Shown piece by piece: positions 1 through 10,105 of a DNA stretch of 64,000 nt (position 1 is its first letter; each line of letters begins with the position of its first letter). Origin of the DNA: Stentor coeruleus. Its lineage: Eukaryota > Ciliophora > Heterotrichea > Heterotrichida > Stentoridae. The position numbers and the translations under genes were made by a program. Location: positions 22,244-86,243 of the forward strand of contig MPUH01000190.1 in NCBI GenBank assembly GCA_001970955.1, read 5' to 3'. Below the pieces are notes generated by a model. It was given only the letters and a program-made list of their open reading frames with translations, did not search any database and was not told the origin of the DNA.

Positions 1-1256
1 AGCTCAGCAAATCCATCTTTCTTTAATTTCAAAATTGTAATAATATCATTATAAATCGTCTTACATTCACGTTTTGTATTCGAACTATAAAGTCTCTTAG
101 CAATTTCCAACTGTTTAAACCCTTCATCCAGTTTCTCATCAATAGTCATTTTTGAATTTAACTTAGGAAAGCTTTCAAAATACTCTTTTACATTAACAAG
201 CATCCACAAAGTCTCATTTTCATAACCATCTTTATATATATGATATTCAGGAGGTGCTTTAATCCAACTTATTTCTCCTCTTTGCATTGAATTTATCCCA
301 GTAATCAATGCTTCACTATAAATTTTCCCTCCATTAAGTAAAACAATTTCTTCTTTTGGTTTTTGAAAATGATACCCATCTTCTAATCTCCCTTCTAATA
401 TAATCCAAACTTTAATCATACCTTGCATCAAAGGTCCCGACCCTTTTTTCACTATTCTTTTAATCAAATAATTATCTTTAAGATCGATTTCTTCAAGATA
501 TGGCAAGGTTTGGGGAAATACTAAATCATTCGGAAAAATTATGTTTTCAATAAGCACTTGAGCCCAAAGGGTATTTGATGAGAATTTTTGTAAAGCATGA
601 TACCCTGGTGGAAGACGTATAAAGCTTTTTTCCCTAGCTCGCATTGTGTATAAAGATAAATGTATACCACTATGCATCCCTGGACTTATATTCCTTGTTA
701 GTAAATAGTTTTTAGCCATAAGGGTTTCTACAACACAACCATTTTCTAAGACAATTTCATAATTATAAACAACTTTTGCAGTCACATTCGCAGTTTTCCC
801 TATACCTTCTTCAACAACTCTTTTAATAACTCCTGGACCTTTAACAATTTTATGTTCCCTTAAAAAAGGCATAAACTGAGGCAAACTTAATAAGTCAGGG
901 GTAAAATCAGCAGATTCTATAGCAAAATGATACCATATTGTATCCCAAGAAGCTTCACTTACACTATGATACATATAAGGAAATTTAACCCAAGCTTCTT
1001 CACCAACTTTCATTGTCATTAGTATATTATCATAATTTGTAATAAGTGAACCTTCAGGATAAGATATGATTTTATATGTTTTTTGAGGATTTAATGATAA
1101 GAAACTTGATGAGGTTTCTATGTAAATCTCTTCTAGCATTGTAACTTTACAATTTTGAGCTAATAAACACCCTGTACCTTCTTTGATAACCCTTTTCAAT
1201 ACATTTGAATCAAAGTATCTCTCTTCTCTAAGATATGGTGTATCAAAAAATGCCAT
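1..1256 (-). CDS. Multi-domain FKBP-type peptidyl-prolyl isomerase-like protein, 3' end beyond window
   Basis: An open frame runs from the ATG at 1256 to the window edge without a stop, so 418 residues are visible and the C-terminus is missing. Three consecutive FKBP-like domains are recognised by their opening motif: KRVIKEGTG near residue 21, KRVVEEGIG near 145 and KRIVKKGSG near 260. Each closes with a PPxYH-type strand followed by a W/hydrophobic strand. After domain three a helical region (about 365-418) resembles the TPR start of FKBP4/FKBP5 or plant ROF1 co-chaperones. Such proteins isomerise prolines and dock on Hsp90. Most classical active-site aromatics are not obvious, so the domains may be largely structural. 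The start follows an AT-only leader. Family assignment is good; the enzymatic claim is weak. Confidence 0.75.
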   Translation of the reverse strand, partial: MAFFDTPYLREERYFDSNVLKRVIKEGTGCLLAQNCKVTMLEEIYIETSSSFLSLNPQKTYKIISYPEGSLITNYDNILMTMKVGEEAWVKFPYMYHSVSEASWDTIWYHFAIESADFTPDLLSLPQFMPFLREHKIVKGPGVIKRVVEEGIGKTANVTAKVVYNYEIVLENGCVVETLMAKNYLLTRNISPGMHSGIHLSLYTMRAREKSFIRLPPGYHALQKFSSNTLWAQVLIENIIFPNDLVFPQTLPYLEEIDLKDNYLIKRIVKKGSGPLMQGMIKVWIILEGRLEDGYHFQKPKEEIVLLNGGKIYSEALITGINSMQRGEISWIKAPPEYHIYKDGYENETLWMLVNVKEYFESFPKLNSKMTIDEKLDEGFKQLEIAKRLYSSNTKRECKTIYNDIITILKLKKDGFAE

Positions 1257-1849
1257 TTATATTATTTTTAGCTAAGGATAAAAGGGTAAATATAAAAGCC
1301 TATTTGGGGTTATTTTATGTAAAAATATGTTGGCATTTTGTTAAGATTGAATTTTATTGTTTTTGCGTTGCTTGTGGATGATAAAGTTTTTTTTGAAATT
1401 TGATAAATGTTGATTCGGAATAATTTTTATAATTATCATGAGAGAGATAATTTTTTGATTAGTGGATGGTAAATTTAGAATATAGATCATGAGTGATTAT
1501 GATGTATTTGTATTTAGTATTAATTTTGTCTAGATTCACATAATTCAAACATTTTATTTTTAGGATTTTATATTTGCCTTAATGCAATTTTAGTATCAGC
1601 ATTTTAAACGTAATCTATAATTTTTAATTTGTTTAGTAGATTCACGAAAGAAAATAGATATAAAATAATAATATTTAAGTACTCTATATATACCTATTTA
1701 TCTTCATATCTTTCAAATATTATTTTAACCAAATCGATCATTTCTTTTAATCCGCTTCTGCTAAATCAAAAAGAGGCTTTATTTTCCCTTATATATTCAT
1801 CCTATAAAATACTAATTCTTATACAAACACATAGATTTTATAATCAGAA
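1257..1849. other. Divergent intergenic region
   Basis: It separates the minus-strand FKBP gene from the plus-strand coiled-coil gene and must hold both promoters. The left half is G-rich on the + strand and the right half C-rich. A 77-codon open frame at 1629-1862 overlaps the next gene and has AT-driven composition, so it was not called. Confidence 0.6.
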
Positions 1850-2857
1850 ATGGAAGACTTAAAACCTTTTGAAAATCTTGAAGGAAGTTGTAAAATCTGT
1901 ATTAAAGAGAAGAAAAACCTTAAAGAAGATATTATTTTATGTGGTAAGAAAATCATAAAACTTGAACAAAATTTAAAAAACACTAAGAAAGAACTAGAAA
2001 ATTGCAATGCAAAATTGTGCGTTTTCAAAACTTATGTAAAATCAATCAACGGAGATCTTGAAAAAGCTTTTTCTTATGTAAATCCCTATAAAATCTCAGA
2101 ATATTCAGAATACCTCAAGCATATGATTGAAAAAATTCAATCATATCTTAGAAAAAAAATAGATCAAGATAAAGCAACACCAAAATCTTTAGCCGATAAA
2201 GAACAAAGTGAATTTTATTATAAAAACACAGAGAAAAGGTCGCTTAAACCTGATGTAAACAAGGAATTTATAGACGAGAATCCTAAATGGATTTGGAATG
2301 AGCCTCAAGAAATCCCAAAAAACTCAAGACAAACTAAAGAAAACTCAAAAAGTCATTTTATAAACCAAAGTAAATCATCGCAATTCTTTAAAAAAAAAGA
2401 AAATGCATCAATTTCATATCATAATTCAACAGAAGAATGGGTAGCAGCGCCTCCTGAAAATAATATGAAACAAAATCAGGAATTAAACAAAAATAATTTA
2501 CCCGTTCCAAGAAAGTTTTCTACTTATAGTCAATGCAATCCAATAACTACTTTGAATCATGATGAATACCCTTATAATGAGTATCATGAAAATTTAGCCC
2601 AAAAATCTGTTGCTAATGATGAAGAATATGAAATTAATTATTTATCGTCTCAAAAAAACTTCAATATTTCACACGAAACACTTAAAAAACAATCATTTTA
2701 TAATACAAAAGATCAAAAAGACTTCGAGAGGATTACTCATTTAAATGTTTTTCACGATTTAAATCTTATTAGGACCCAATCTGTTAAAGCTTTGAATAAC
2801 CAAAGTATTGCAAGACGTAGTGTAAACTTTAAGTCTTCAAATATTACTTTAATATAA
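1850..2857 (+). CDS. Coiled-coil protein of unknown function
   Basis: The 335-residue protein was not recognised. Residues 10-75 are charged and heptad-like, with a CKIC pair at 14-17, and suggest a short coiled coil. A helical stretch follows to about residue 105. The rest is polar, rich in Asn, Lys, Gln and Ser, and probably disordered. No catalytic motif, signal peptide or membrane segment is visible. The start is the first ATG after an AT-rich leader, and the gene ends with TAA. Codon use resembles the neighbours, so it is probably a genuine, fast-evolving gene. A scaffold or cytoskeletal role is possible but unsupported. Confidence 0.7.
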   Translation: MEDLKPFENLEGSCKICIKEKKNLKEDIILCGKKIIKLEQNLKNTKKELENCNAKLCVFKTYVKSINGDLEKAFSYVNPYKISEYSEYLKHMIEKIQSYLRKKIDQDKATPKSLADKEQSEFYYKNTEKRSLKPDVNKEFIDENPKWIWNEPQEIPKNSRQTKENSKSHFINQSKSSQFFKKKENASISYHNSTEEWVAAPPENNMKQNQELNKNNLPVPRKFSTYSQCNPITTLNHDEYPYNEYHENLAQKSVANDEEYEINYLSSQKNFNISHETLKKQSFYNTKDQKDFERITHLNVFHDLNLIRTQSVKALNNQSIARRSVNFKSSNITLI

Positions 2858-3319
2858 AATAAGGCTTAAAATCTCCAGTTTTTTTAGATATATGAACCTA
2901 ATTAGATTTAATAAGTTCTTTTAATTATGGATTATTTTATAAATATACGAAGTATAAAAAATTATGATAAATCTTTTTTTAATTGTATAATTACAAAATT
3001 CTTCTTATTATTTATGATATATTAACCTTGAATTAGTTAAAATGCTAGGTGGAAATCGTAAAATATTGAAGTAATAATAATTTTTTACCTCACTCAAATA
3101 ATTCTTTTCACTAAATTGTAATGATTTTAATTTTTTATATTTGTATCTTTACTTTCATTATGCCTCGCTTTTGTTTTTCATACAAAAATTTCATTTTATT
3201 ATCTTCAAAAATTTTGATTTTCTCTTTTCTTCATTTTACTTGGCATTTCAAATTTTTTACTCAAGTTTGACTTGATTTTTTTGTTCTTAAAATATTTGGA
3301 TATTGAAAGAGTGCGCAGT
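2858..3319. other. Intergenic, no gene seen
   Basis: AT-rich spacer with short T tracts. No coding-like frame, RNA gene or repeat was seen apart from the duplication that starts at 3320. Confidence 0.6.
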
Positions 3320-3510
3320 TAATACATACTTTAAATGTTTATATTTTATAATATATCGTTAATACTGATACTAAAGATATCATTTAATTACCTAATATTC
3401 AATTATAATGCACATAATACATACTTTAAATGCTTATTTTTGATACTATATCGTTAATACTGATACTTCAGATATCCATCAAGTGCCAAGGATTCAATTA
3501 TAATGTTCAT
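3320..3510 (+). repeat. Diverged 95-bp tandem duplication of the promoter and 5' end of the next gene
   Basis: The segments 3320-3415 and 3415-3510 align along their length, sharing for example TAATACATACTTTAAATG, ATATCGTTAATACTGATACT and ATTCAATTATAATG. The right copy holds the start codon and signal-peptide codons of the carbonic-anhydrase-like gene. The left copy keeps an ATG at 3336 and a similar hydrophobic frame, but the 95-bp offset is not a multiple of three. That frame therefore ends soon after entering the real gene, and the left copy is a 5' relic. Confidence 0.75.
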
Positions 3511-4305
3511 GGCCTGGACTGGTCTGGGCTTTGTAGTACAATTTTGCATCAATCCCCTATAGATATCAATGCAGATCTTGCAACTGAAATTTCATCAGAT
3601 TCATCTAACTATTGGTACTTAGACCTTTATTACAATACAATAAGAGTACTGAATAGAAATCTTACCTCATCAGCATCAATAACTTCTGGTTTTAGTTATA
3701 GTCCTGGAGTTAATTTTGATATTTTAGCCAATTTTGGTAATATTTATATCGTCCATGGAGATTCACAAGTTCTTTATAAAGCAAGAATGATTTCTTTTCA
3801 TTATCCAGCCGAGCATACTTTTGATGGTAAAAATCCTAATGAACAAAGTGAATATAAACTAGAAATCCAAATTCAGCATGTTTCAACTACAAATTCAAGT
3901 GATTTACTTACATTAAGTTTACTTTTTAGCGAAGGGAGCTCTAAAAACTATTTTCTCAAACAAATCATTGATAGTTTTTATAATCCTATTGGAAGTGAAG
4001 TTGATTGCACATTTGCTACAGGAGGATGGTATGTGGTAAAAAACTTTTTTACTTATAAAGGAACAGAAACTAGACCTCCTTGTGATTCAGGAGTTACTTG
4101 GGTTATTTCTACTGATATACAGAATGCGACAAAATCGCAAATTGAATTCTTTTCTTCGAGATTAAATGTGAGTAATACACAAGGAAATTTTAGATATACT
4201 ATGCCTCAATTAGGCAGAGAAATTTTTAAACACACTGAAGAAGTTTTTAGTCGAAGCCTTTTCTTTGCCGTCATTTCATTAAAAATAATAGTGCATTTCA
4301 TATAA
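3430..4305 (+). CDS. Secreted or GPI-anchored alpha-carbonic-anhydrase-like protein with degenerate zinc site
   Basis: The 291 residues start with a signal peptide (about 1-19) and end in a hydrophobic tail (about 276-291) without charged residues after it, as in GPI-anchored precursors. Alpha-carbonic-anhydrase landmarks are QSPIDI (41-46), PAEHTFDGK (126-134) and GTETRPPC (211-218), which keeps the equivalent of Thr199. In active enzymes three histidines bind zinc, in H-x-H and E-x-H contexts. Here the first position aligns with Ser122, the second His is kept (His124), and the third aligns with Gln147. With two of three ligands apparently lost, the protein is probably non-catalytic, like carbonic-anhydrase-related proteins, or the alignment is locally shifted. 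Several NxS/T sites fit secretion. A diverged copy of its 5' end lies just upstream. Confidence 0.82.
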   Translation: MLIFDTISLILILQISIKCQGFNYNVHGLDWSGLCSTILHQSPIDINADLATEISSDSSNYWYLDLYYNTIRVLNRNLTSSASITSGFSYSPGVNFDILANFGNIYIVHGDSQVLYKARMISFHYPAEHTFDGKNPNEQSEYKLEIQIQHVSTTNSSDLLTLSLLFSEGSSKNYFLKQIIDSFYNPIGSEVDCTFATGGWYVVKNFFTYKGTETRPPCDSGVTWVISTDIQNATKSQIEFFSSRLNVSNTQGNFRYTMPQLGREIFKHTEEVFSRSLFFAVISLKIIVHFI

Positions 4306-4660
4306 TAATAGAATATATAATTAACGTTTAGACTGAATAAAAGAAATGTATTTTTTACAATTTTCCCTTGCTTTTATATGATTTTCATTCTAAAACTTTT
4401 AATTTATATTATTTACCTAAAGGTTCTTATAATCCGCCTATAAGTAAAAAATATTTATCATGATCTTAAAAATTAGTTTAAAATATCTAATACATCTTCC
4501 ATATAGTTTAAAAAAATACTATATTTAAATAAACTCTTAATATTTATCACATCTAGCAAATCATTCATTATCCATCAAGATTAATTTTTTCCAACCCTAA
4601 TTCGATAAAAAATTCTAAACGAAATTTATTAAACTACTAACTATTCCTTATCTCATGTAC
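4306..4660. other. Convergent intergenic region
   Basis: It lies between the 3' ends of the carbonic-anhydrase-like and EF-hand genes. It is AT-rich with no feature, and mildly C-rich on the + strand toward the right. Confidence 0.55.
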
Positions 4661-5044
4661 TTAGAAACCTTTCTTTTTTGAGAAATGTTTGTGTCCTGGT
4701 AAATGATGAGCTTCACCTTCTTCAGATATGTATTTCCATTCAATAAATGATAACCTCAACTCATCAGTTTGAATCCATTGATTAACAACCGCTAAAGGAA
4801 TTGAACCTTTAGTTTTTTTATGCCCTGCAAATTCCCACCCAAAGTCATTTATTGACTGTTTATCATTTTCTACGCCCATATTAACAAATGCTGAAATCAA
4901 GCCTTCTATGAACTGAGAAGTTGTCAATTTACCATCGTTATCTGAGTCTTCTTTTTCAAACAGTCTATAAACTACATTATCGGTTTGAGAATAGCATGAG
5001 ATGATTAGGGTTATCAGTAACAAAACAAATTTTGGCCTAGACAT
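4661..5044 (-). CDS. Small secreted EF-hand protein
   Basis: The 127-residue protein begins with a signal peptide (about 1-19, hydrophobic LLLITLII core) that should send it to the secretory pathway. One clear EF-hand loop lies near residues 33-44, DSDNDGKLTTSQ followed by Phe, with Asp/Asn at the usual calcium-coordinating positions. A second helical region around residues 65-105 could be a degenerate partner hand. The C-terminus is His/Lys-rich (HHLPGHKHFSKKKG). Possible roles are calcium storage in the ER, cortical alveoli or extrusomes; this is inference. The gene sits 107 bp downstream of the kinase gene on the same strand, but co-transcription is not implied. Confidence 0.72.
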   Translation of the reverse strand: MSRPKFVLLLITLIISCYSQTDNVVYRLFEKEDSDNDGKLTTSQFIEGLISAFVNMGVENDKQSINDFGWEFAGHKKTKGSIPLAVVNQWIQTDELRLSFIEWKYISEEGEAHHLPGHKHFSKKKGF

Positions 5045-5151
5045 ATTTATATAATTTTATTAGTTTAGATTTTTTTAAATAAATATCTCAGGTTTTCTGT
5101 TATTGTATATAAATAAACACACAAATGGTTTTTAATATTGATTTGAAAATA

Positions 5152-6276
5152 TTAAGAAACGTCAGTAGTTATTTCAAACTTCGGCGATTGATTATATGTA
5201 AAACCATCAAATTTTTGAAACATGTGTGAACTCACATAATTCGATGTCATGCTATCCATTACCTTTTCTTCCGTAAAAACTTTATCAAAATTTCCTGTAT
5301 CTTCTTCATCTCTAATCCTTGGCCTAAAAGGTGGATCAACTTCTTTTCTTAAAACCTTATCCCAATTTACCCCTTTAAAAAACTGATGAGTCTTAACAAG
5401 ATGAGGTTCTTTCAACCTTTGTTGAGGCTATATAAAAATTACTTGTGGGTTTAACAATTGTTTTAATAAATCACAGCTTTCAGCAGTAAAAAAGCTTTTC
5501 ATATCATAATCAGCTTTAACAATGCTTTTATACAACAATTGTCTATTTTTATTGAAAAATGGTAGTTCTCCAGCAAGCATTTCATATAAAAGTACACCTA
5601 AACTCCAATAATCTACTGCTTTATCATGACCTACTCCTAACAAAATCTCAGGAGCCAAGTATTCTGGAGTCCCACAAAAAGAGTATGTTTTAAGATTTTC
5701 AGGAAGATAAATTTTTTTACTCAACCCAAAATCAGTTAATTTAATATGCCCTGAAGGTTCTAATAAAATATTTTCAGCTTTTAAATCTCTATAAACCACA
5801 CCTTGTGAATGTAAATATTCAAGAGCTAGTAAAATTTCTGCAGCATAAAATTTAGCCCTGTCGACTGTAAAAATTTTTGCTCGCTTTAAATGGAAAAACA
5901 ATTCCCCGCCGTTTATAAAATCCATGACCATATAAAGTTTGGTTTTTGATTGAAAGGCGTATCTAAGTTTGACTAAAAAAGGATGATCTAATTCTCCAAG
6001 GATTTTTCTTTCGGTTTTTGTGTGATCAACATGACGATATTTTTCTATCAAACCTTTTTTGATGACTTTCATTGCATAGATTGCGTCAGTGTCTTTTTTT
6101 CTTACAAGCATCACTTTTCCGAATGAACCTTTGCCAAGAAGCTTTTCTATGTTGAAACAATCAAGATTTAGTTCGCCACTGTATATTTCTGAAGGCAAGT
6201 GGGCTAAAAATGGTTCTTGCTCATCTTCTTTGTCTTCTTGTTGCTCTGATTTAAAACAGCGTAAACAACTACCCAT
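5152..6276 (-). CDS. AGC-family Ser/Thr protein kinase (Akt/S6K/SGK-like), two exons
   Basis: Joining 6276-5443 and 5427-5152 across a 15-nt intron gives 369 residues. Kinase landmarks are complete: glycine loop GKGSFG (48-53), catalytic Lys70, YRDLKAEN with Asp164, DFG (182-184) and activation segment SFCGTPEYLAPE (199-210), where Ser199 matches the PDK1 target site. Exon 2 supplies the AGC C-terminal tail with hydrophobic motif FDGFTY, Thr355 being the likely phosphosite. Without splicing the kinase would lose this tail. The N-terminus MGSCLRC is a good myristoylation plus palmitoylation signal, suggesting membrane attachment instead of a PH domain. The gene is divergent from the TPR/cyclic-nucleotide gene. 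Confidence 0.93.
5428..5442 (-). other. 15-nt spliceosomal intron in the AGC kinase gene
   Basis: On the minus strand the sequence is GTAATTTTTATATAG, with GT and AG ends and phase 0 after Gln278. Reading through it gives a stop. Removing it joins LLNPQ to PQQRLKEPH, exactly the AGC-kinase consensus before the C-terminal tail. The length matches the 15-nt introns known from Stentor. Confidence 0.9.
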
Positions 6277-6670
6277 TTATTTTTATATTTACATAGTTTA
6301 GATCAAATATGCTATTTTTATTTATTGTGAGATTTGATTTAGGATTAAAAAATTTAGTTTTAGGTTAATCATAGAGTGTGATATATGAATTTTTTTGATA
6401 ATTTTTTTAATTGGATTTTGAATGAATATTTGCTACAACTGGGCTTTTGGATTTAGATAATTTTGTAATGTAGTTTTTAAAGAGTTTTTATTATGATTGA
6501 GATGATTTTTTTATACTTTTTTTGTGTTTGGGTGTATTTATAGTATGTGACTTGCTAGCCTCTAAATGTTTAAATCAACAATTGTTGGTTAGTTTATGCT
6601 ATGGATAAATAGTAGAGATTTTTTTAGATTCAATGACATTAAAAGAAGCCTATAAAATCCTGAGAAGAAT
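6277..6670. other. Divergent promoter region
   Basis: It lies between the kinase start and the TPR/cyclic-nucleotide gene start. The + strand is T- and G-rich. AT-only leaders precede both ATGs. No specific site could be named. Confidence 0.55.
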
Positions 6671-9221
6671 ATGAGTTATATGCGCAGATTAAGTTTACGA
6701 CTTCAGGTCGAAAAAAACCCAGATTACGCTGTCTCTGATAATGCTCCTAGTTCAGCACTTATTGGTCCGAAAAACGATCTTCCTTCACTAATTATTCGCA
6801 GGAGCATCAACAGTAAATCACCAACAGTAACAGATTCTCCTCCTCACGGCCCAGCTGCTATTCCAGAAAGCATTTCAGTTTTATCAATTCGCAATATCGA
6901 AGGAAATCCATTAACAGAAGTAATGTCATTATCACCAACTGAAATTCTCCCAGAGCAATGCGCTAAAAGTGAAAATCCAAGCGTAACTTATTTTTTCGAA
7001 AGAGCTTTCGCTGCAAGTAAAAATCAAGAACTTCAAACCGCAATTAAAATGTACAGAAAAGTTCTAGCTTGCGAACATAATCATTTTGAAAGCTGGATAA
7101 ATATTGGTATTTGCCAAATGAAGCTCTGTTTGCATTCAGAAGCAATAAACAGTTTTGACAATGCGATTAAAGCTAATAAACTGAATTTTATTCCTTATTA
7201 CAATAAAGCTCTAACTTTTATTTGTATTCATGATTATTTTTCAGCTTTGCAATGTATGGATTCTGCATTACCACATTTTCCTACTCCTCCTCCTGAACTA
7301 ATGAAAATCAGAACTTATTCGATATTCAAATCAGGAAAAGTTAGTTCAGCAATTTCTAATGCAGAAGGTAAAGAAAGCCCAGTTTCTTTAAGACTAGGAC
7401 AGACAACTGTTTCTCCACCACAAGATATTGTTTGTGAAAGACCTGTTGTAAGTCCTAGGCGACAAACAGTGCAATTAGATAAAAATAAAGAAGCTAAGGA
7501 TTTTTATGTTGAAAAACATATTCCATCAATATACACGTATTTTAAAGAGATTAAAGATATTGATACAAGAGAAATTAAGACTGCTTTTACGATGCCGAAG
7601 AAAATTCAGCCGGATAAATTCTCGCTTTCTGTGTCTCCAACTAAAAGCAAAAAAACCCAGAAATTCTATGATTGGAAGAAATATCTTCCACAAGATTTTT
7701 TCAAACCTAAATATTCACTTCCTTTCAAAATTTCTGATTTAGAAACNGTAATATGCTAAAATGCCAAATTTTATTTTTATATGCAAAGTTATATAAAAGA
7801 AATATCTTCCACAAGATTTTTTCAAACCTAAATATTCACTTCCTTTCAAAATTTCTGATTTAGAAACAAAAGAGAAAAGTCTTAAAGATCCTCAGGTTCT
7901 AAAAAAGATCAGAGAAAAACTAAGCCAAATGGAGGAAAAACTAATTGAGTACTCAGTGAGACGGATACAAAAATCTTTTACTGAGCCATTTTGTGTAAAT
8001 AAATCTCAGTTAACTGAAACCGAAGTCCTCAACACCTTAAATCTTTTTAACATCGAAACAAAAAACCCTCAAGAAATCGATAACTTCTTCAAATTACTTG
8101 ACTTTTTTGCAGAGTTTCCTGAAGATTATCGTTTTAAAATCTACATGATGAGTTCTATAATAAAATTTGAACAAAACGAAAATATTTTTACTCAAGGAGA
8201 CCACGCTGATAATATTTTCCTTCTTCTAAGGGGTAAAATTCTTTCAATTGTAGATTCAGAAAAAGCTGATACAAACAACACTTCAGAATATGTAAAATAT
8301 TCAAGAATGATGTCAGAAGATAACAGAAAAGTTATAAAAATCGACTATATGGCTAGTTGTGTTGCGGAGGAAAAAACTTATACAATAATGATTCCAACAA
8401 GATCTTTCCAGTTGTTATTAGCTGAAATTTTAAGAAATGATATTGAAGACCGTGTGTGTTTTATGATAAATTTACCTTTATTTAAAGGTTTGGATCCAAT
8501 TTCACTAATTCCTCTGGCATGGAATGTAGAAAAAGTAATATACACTGAAGGTGAAGTATTAGTAAAAAAAAATGATCAACCTCGTGGACTTGTTTTGATT
8601 TTTTCAGGTTATTGTGGGATTTATACAACAGGGATACGAAATCGTCCAAGAGCAGGAAGTGAATATGCCAATATTAAAAAAAGAACACCTAAACCTCCTT
8701 CGATGTACACTGGGAATATCCCAACTGTAATGACAAGTCCAGTTAAAAGAAAAAATAGTAAAATTAACACGTATCACATAAATTCATTTAAAGAAAGTTC
8801 GAATGATTCGGTAAGTGATACAAATTTCAAAACACCAATTTTTGATAATTTTATGATGAAAGACCATGAAAAAATTGAACATGGCCTTTTGCGTTATGGT
8901 GACTATTTTGGAGGAAGAGTTCTAATGGATCAGAAATATCTAGATTTAGCTTCTAAATTCACTATAATTGCAGAATCGAAATCAGTTGAAGTTCTTATTA
9001 TTACTAAACAAAGTATGCAGTTACTTCAAGAAAAAATTTCTGCGCATCTTAAAATTGTATTGCAAAAAACTCATGATGTTGACTGCCCACCTGAGGTTAA
9101 TTCACAAGAATTAGATACTATGCTGAATGGATGGCAAAAGTATAAAAATGATATGATTGAAACTATACAGAGAAAAAAATTCGTTGAGTCGAAAAAAATT
9201 GAATTCCCTTACTTGAGATGA
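6671..9221 (+). CDS. TPR plus cyclic-nucleotide-binding-domain protein, split by an assembly artefact
   Basis: Read literally, the frame stops soon after the N at 7747. The 71 bp before the N recur at 7797-7867, and continuing from the second copy keeps the frame into the second half. The real protein is therefore about 809 residues. A disordered N-terminus is followed by two to three TPR helices (about 110-220), a linker, then a cyclic-nucleotide-binding fold near residues 405-480 (KFEQNENIFTQGDHADNIFLL, shortened here to its core NIFTQGDHADNIFLLLRG). A second such fold begins around FKGLDPISL. Both recall PKA regulatory subunits or CNB-only ciliary proteins. The phosphate-cassette Arg is not clear, so ligand binding is unproven. 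No kinase or channel part is present. Confidence 0.8.
7676..7867. repeat. Unmerged contig overlap around N at 7747
   Basis: The 71 bp at 7676-7746 recur exactly at 7797-7867. Between them lie one N and 49 bp (7748-7796) that match neither the gene nor the left contig. This is an assembly join, not biology. The unmatched 49 bp show that one contig end is wrong or carries an alternative sequence. Confidence 0.9.
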
Positions 9222-9415
9222 TAAATAATTTTTCAACAACTAACTAACTTTCAAATTTTATTACTATTTTATTAATAAAAACTCTAAAACCAGATTAGTT
9301 TTATTCACTTCCTTCCAATATCTCTATTCCAACATCCTCCAAAGCATCTCCCAACCTCCATTTCCTAAAACTTCAACAAAACTTCCAAAAAGCATAATTT
9401 TCTATCTAACTAAAT

Positions 9416-10105
9416 TTAATCGTCTGATTTAGGTTCCTTATACTTGAAATTTTCCGCATAGGTTTTCTTCCTCAAGAATCTAAACCTAGGTACTTCAACT
9501 TCATAAGCAATTCCAAACCTTTCACAATAACTAACAGCATCTTCAATCGATCTATATCCTTTGCCAATCCAATATCCAGGACTTCTCGACATATTATATC
9601 CATCTAAAGGATTTTTAAATCCACCATCTTCCTCAAACATAATCTGAAAAGGTCCTCCAGTACAATTTTTCCTTTTCATACTAGCCATACGATGCATATG
9701 CGTGTGCATAACATAAGAAATCCTTGCTGTTGGTTTTTTTTTACCATTTGAATTTAATGACATATCATGGAAATAATGAGCCCATAAAGCTCCCACATTA
9801 GAATTTCTATTTCCTCCGACTTCAAATCCTTTATAACAACCCCATTTCGTACCTTTGAAAACTAAATTCCCATATTCATCAGTTTCAGTGAATCTATATG
9901 GGTTGTTTACACGTAAATGCTGAGCGAAACCAGTTTTCAATTGTGAGAGGTTCCCTTCACTTGGTGGTGGGACTTGATCAAATATCCTAGGTGCTTCTTT
10001 GAACATGGGTGCTAAGAAATCATCATCTGGAATCTTTAGAGGCTTCATACATTGGGCACTTATAACGGTGTCAATGACTTTCTGAGCGTGTTTTATCACG
10101 GCCAT
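9416..10105 (-). CDS. NDUFS4: Mitochondrial complex I subunit NDUFS4-like (18-kDa, ETC complex I conserved region)
   Basis: The 229-residue protein ends with the diagnostic NDUFS4 region: GYRSIEDAVSYCERFGIAYEVEVP (shortened core EDAVSYCERFGIAYEVE), then RKKTYAENFKYK. This matches the family pattern in which a segment with alternating polar residues precedes a K-S/T-Y-x-x-N-F signature. The subunit sits in the hydrophilic arm of NADH:ubiquinone oxidoreductase near the N module. Residues 60-160 are larger than in animals and contain a HTHMHRM run, as expected of the enlarged ciliate complex I subunits. A classic mitochondrial presequence is not obvious, although residues 1-25 could form an amphipathic helix. 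The + strand just upstream of the gene is strongly G-rich. Confidence 0.78.
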   Translation of the reverse strand: MAVIKHAQKVIDTVISAQCMKPLKIPDDDFLAPMFKEAPRIFDQVPPPSEGNLSQLKTGFAQHLRVNNPYRFTETDEYGNLVFKGTKWGCYKGFEVGGNRNSNVGALWAHYFHDMSLNSNGKKKPTARISYVMHTHMHRMASMKRKNCTGGPFQIMFEEDGGFKNPLDGYNMSRSPGYWIGKGYRSIEDAVSYCERFGIAYEVEVPRFRFLRKKTYAENFKYKEPKSDD

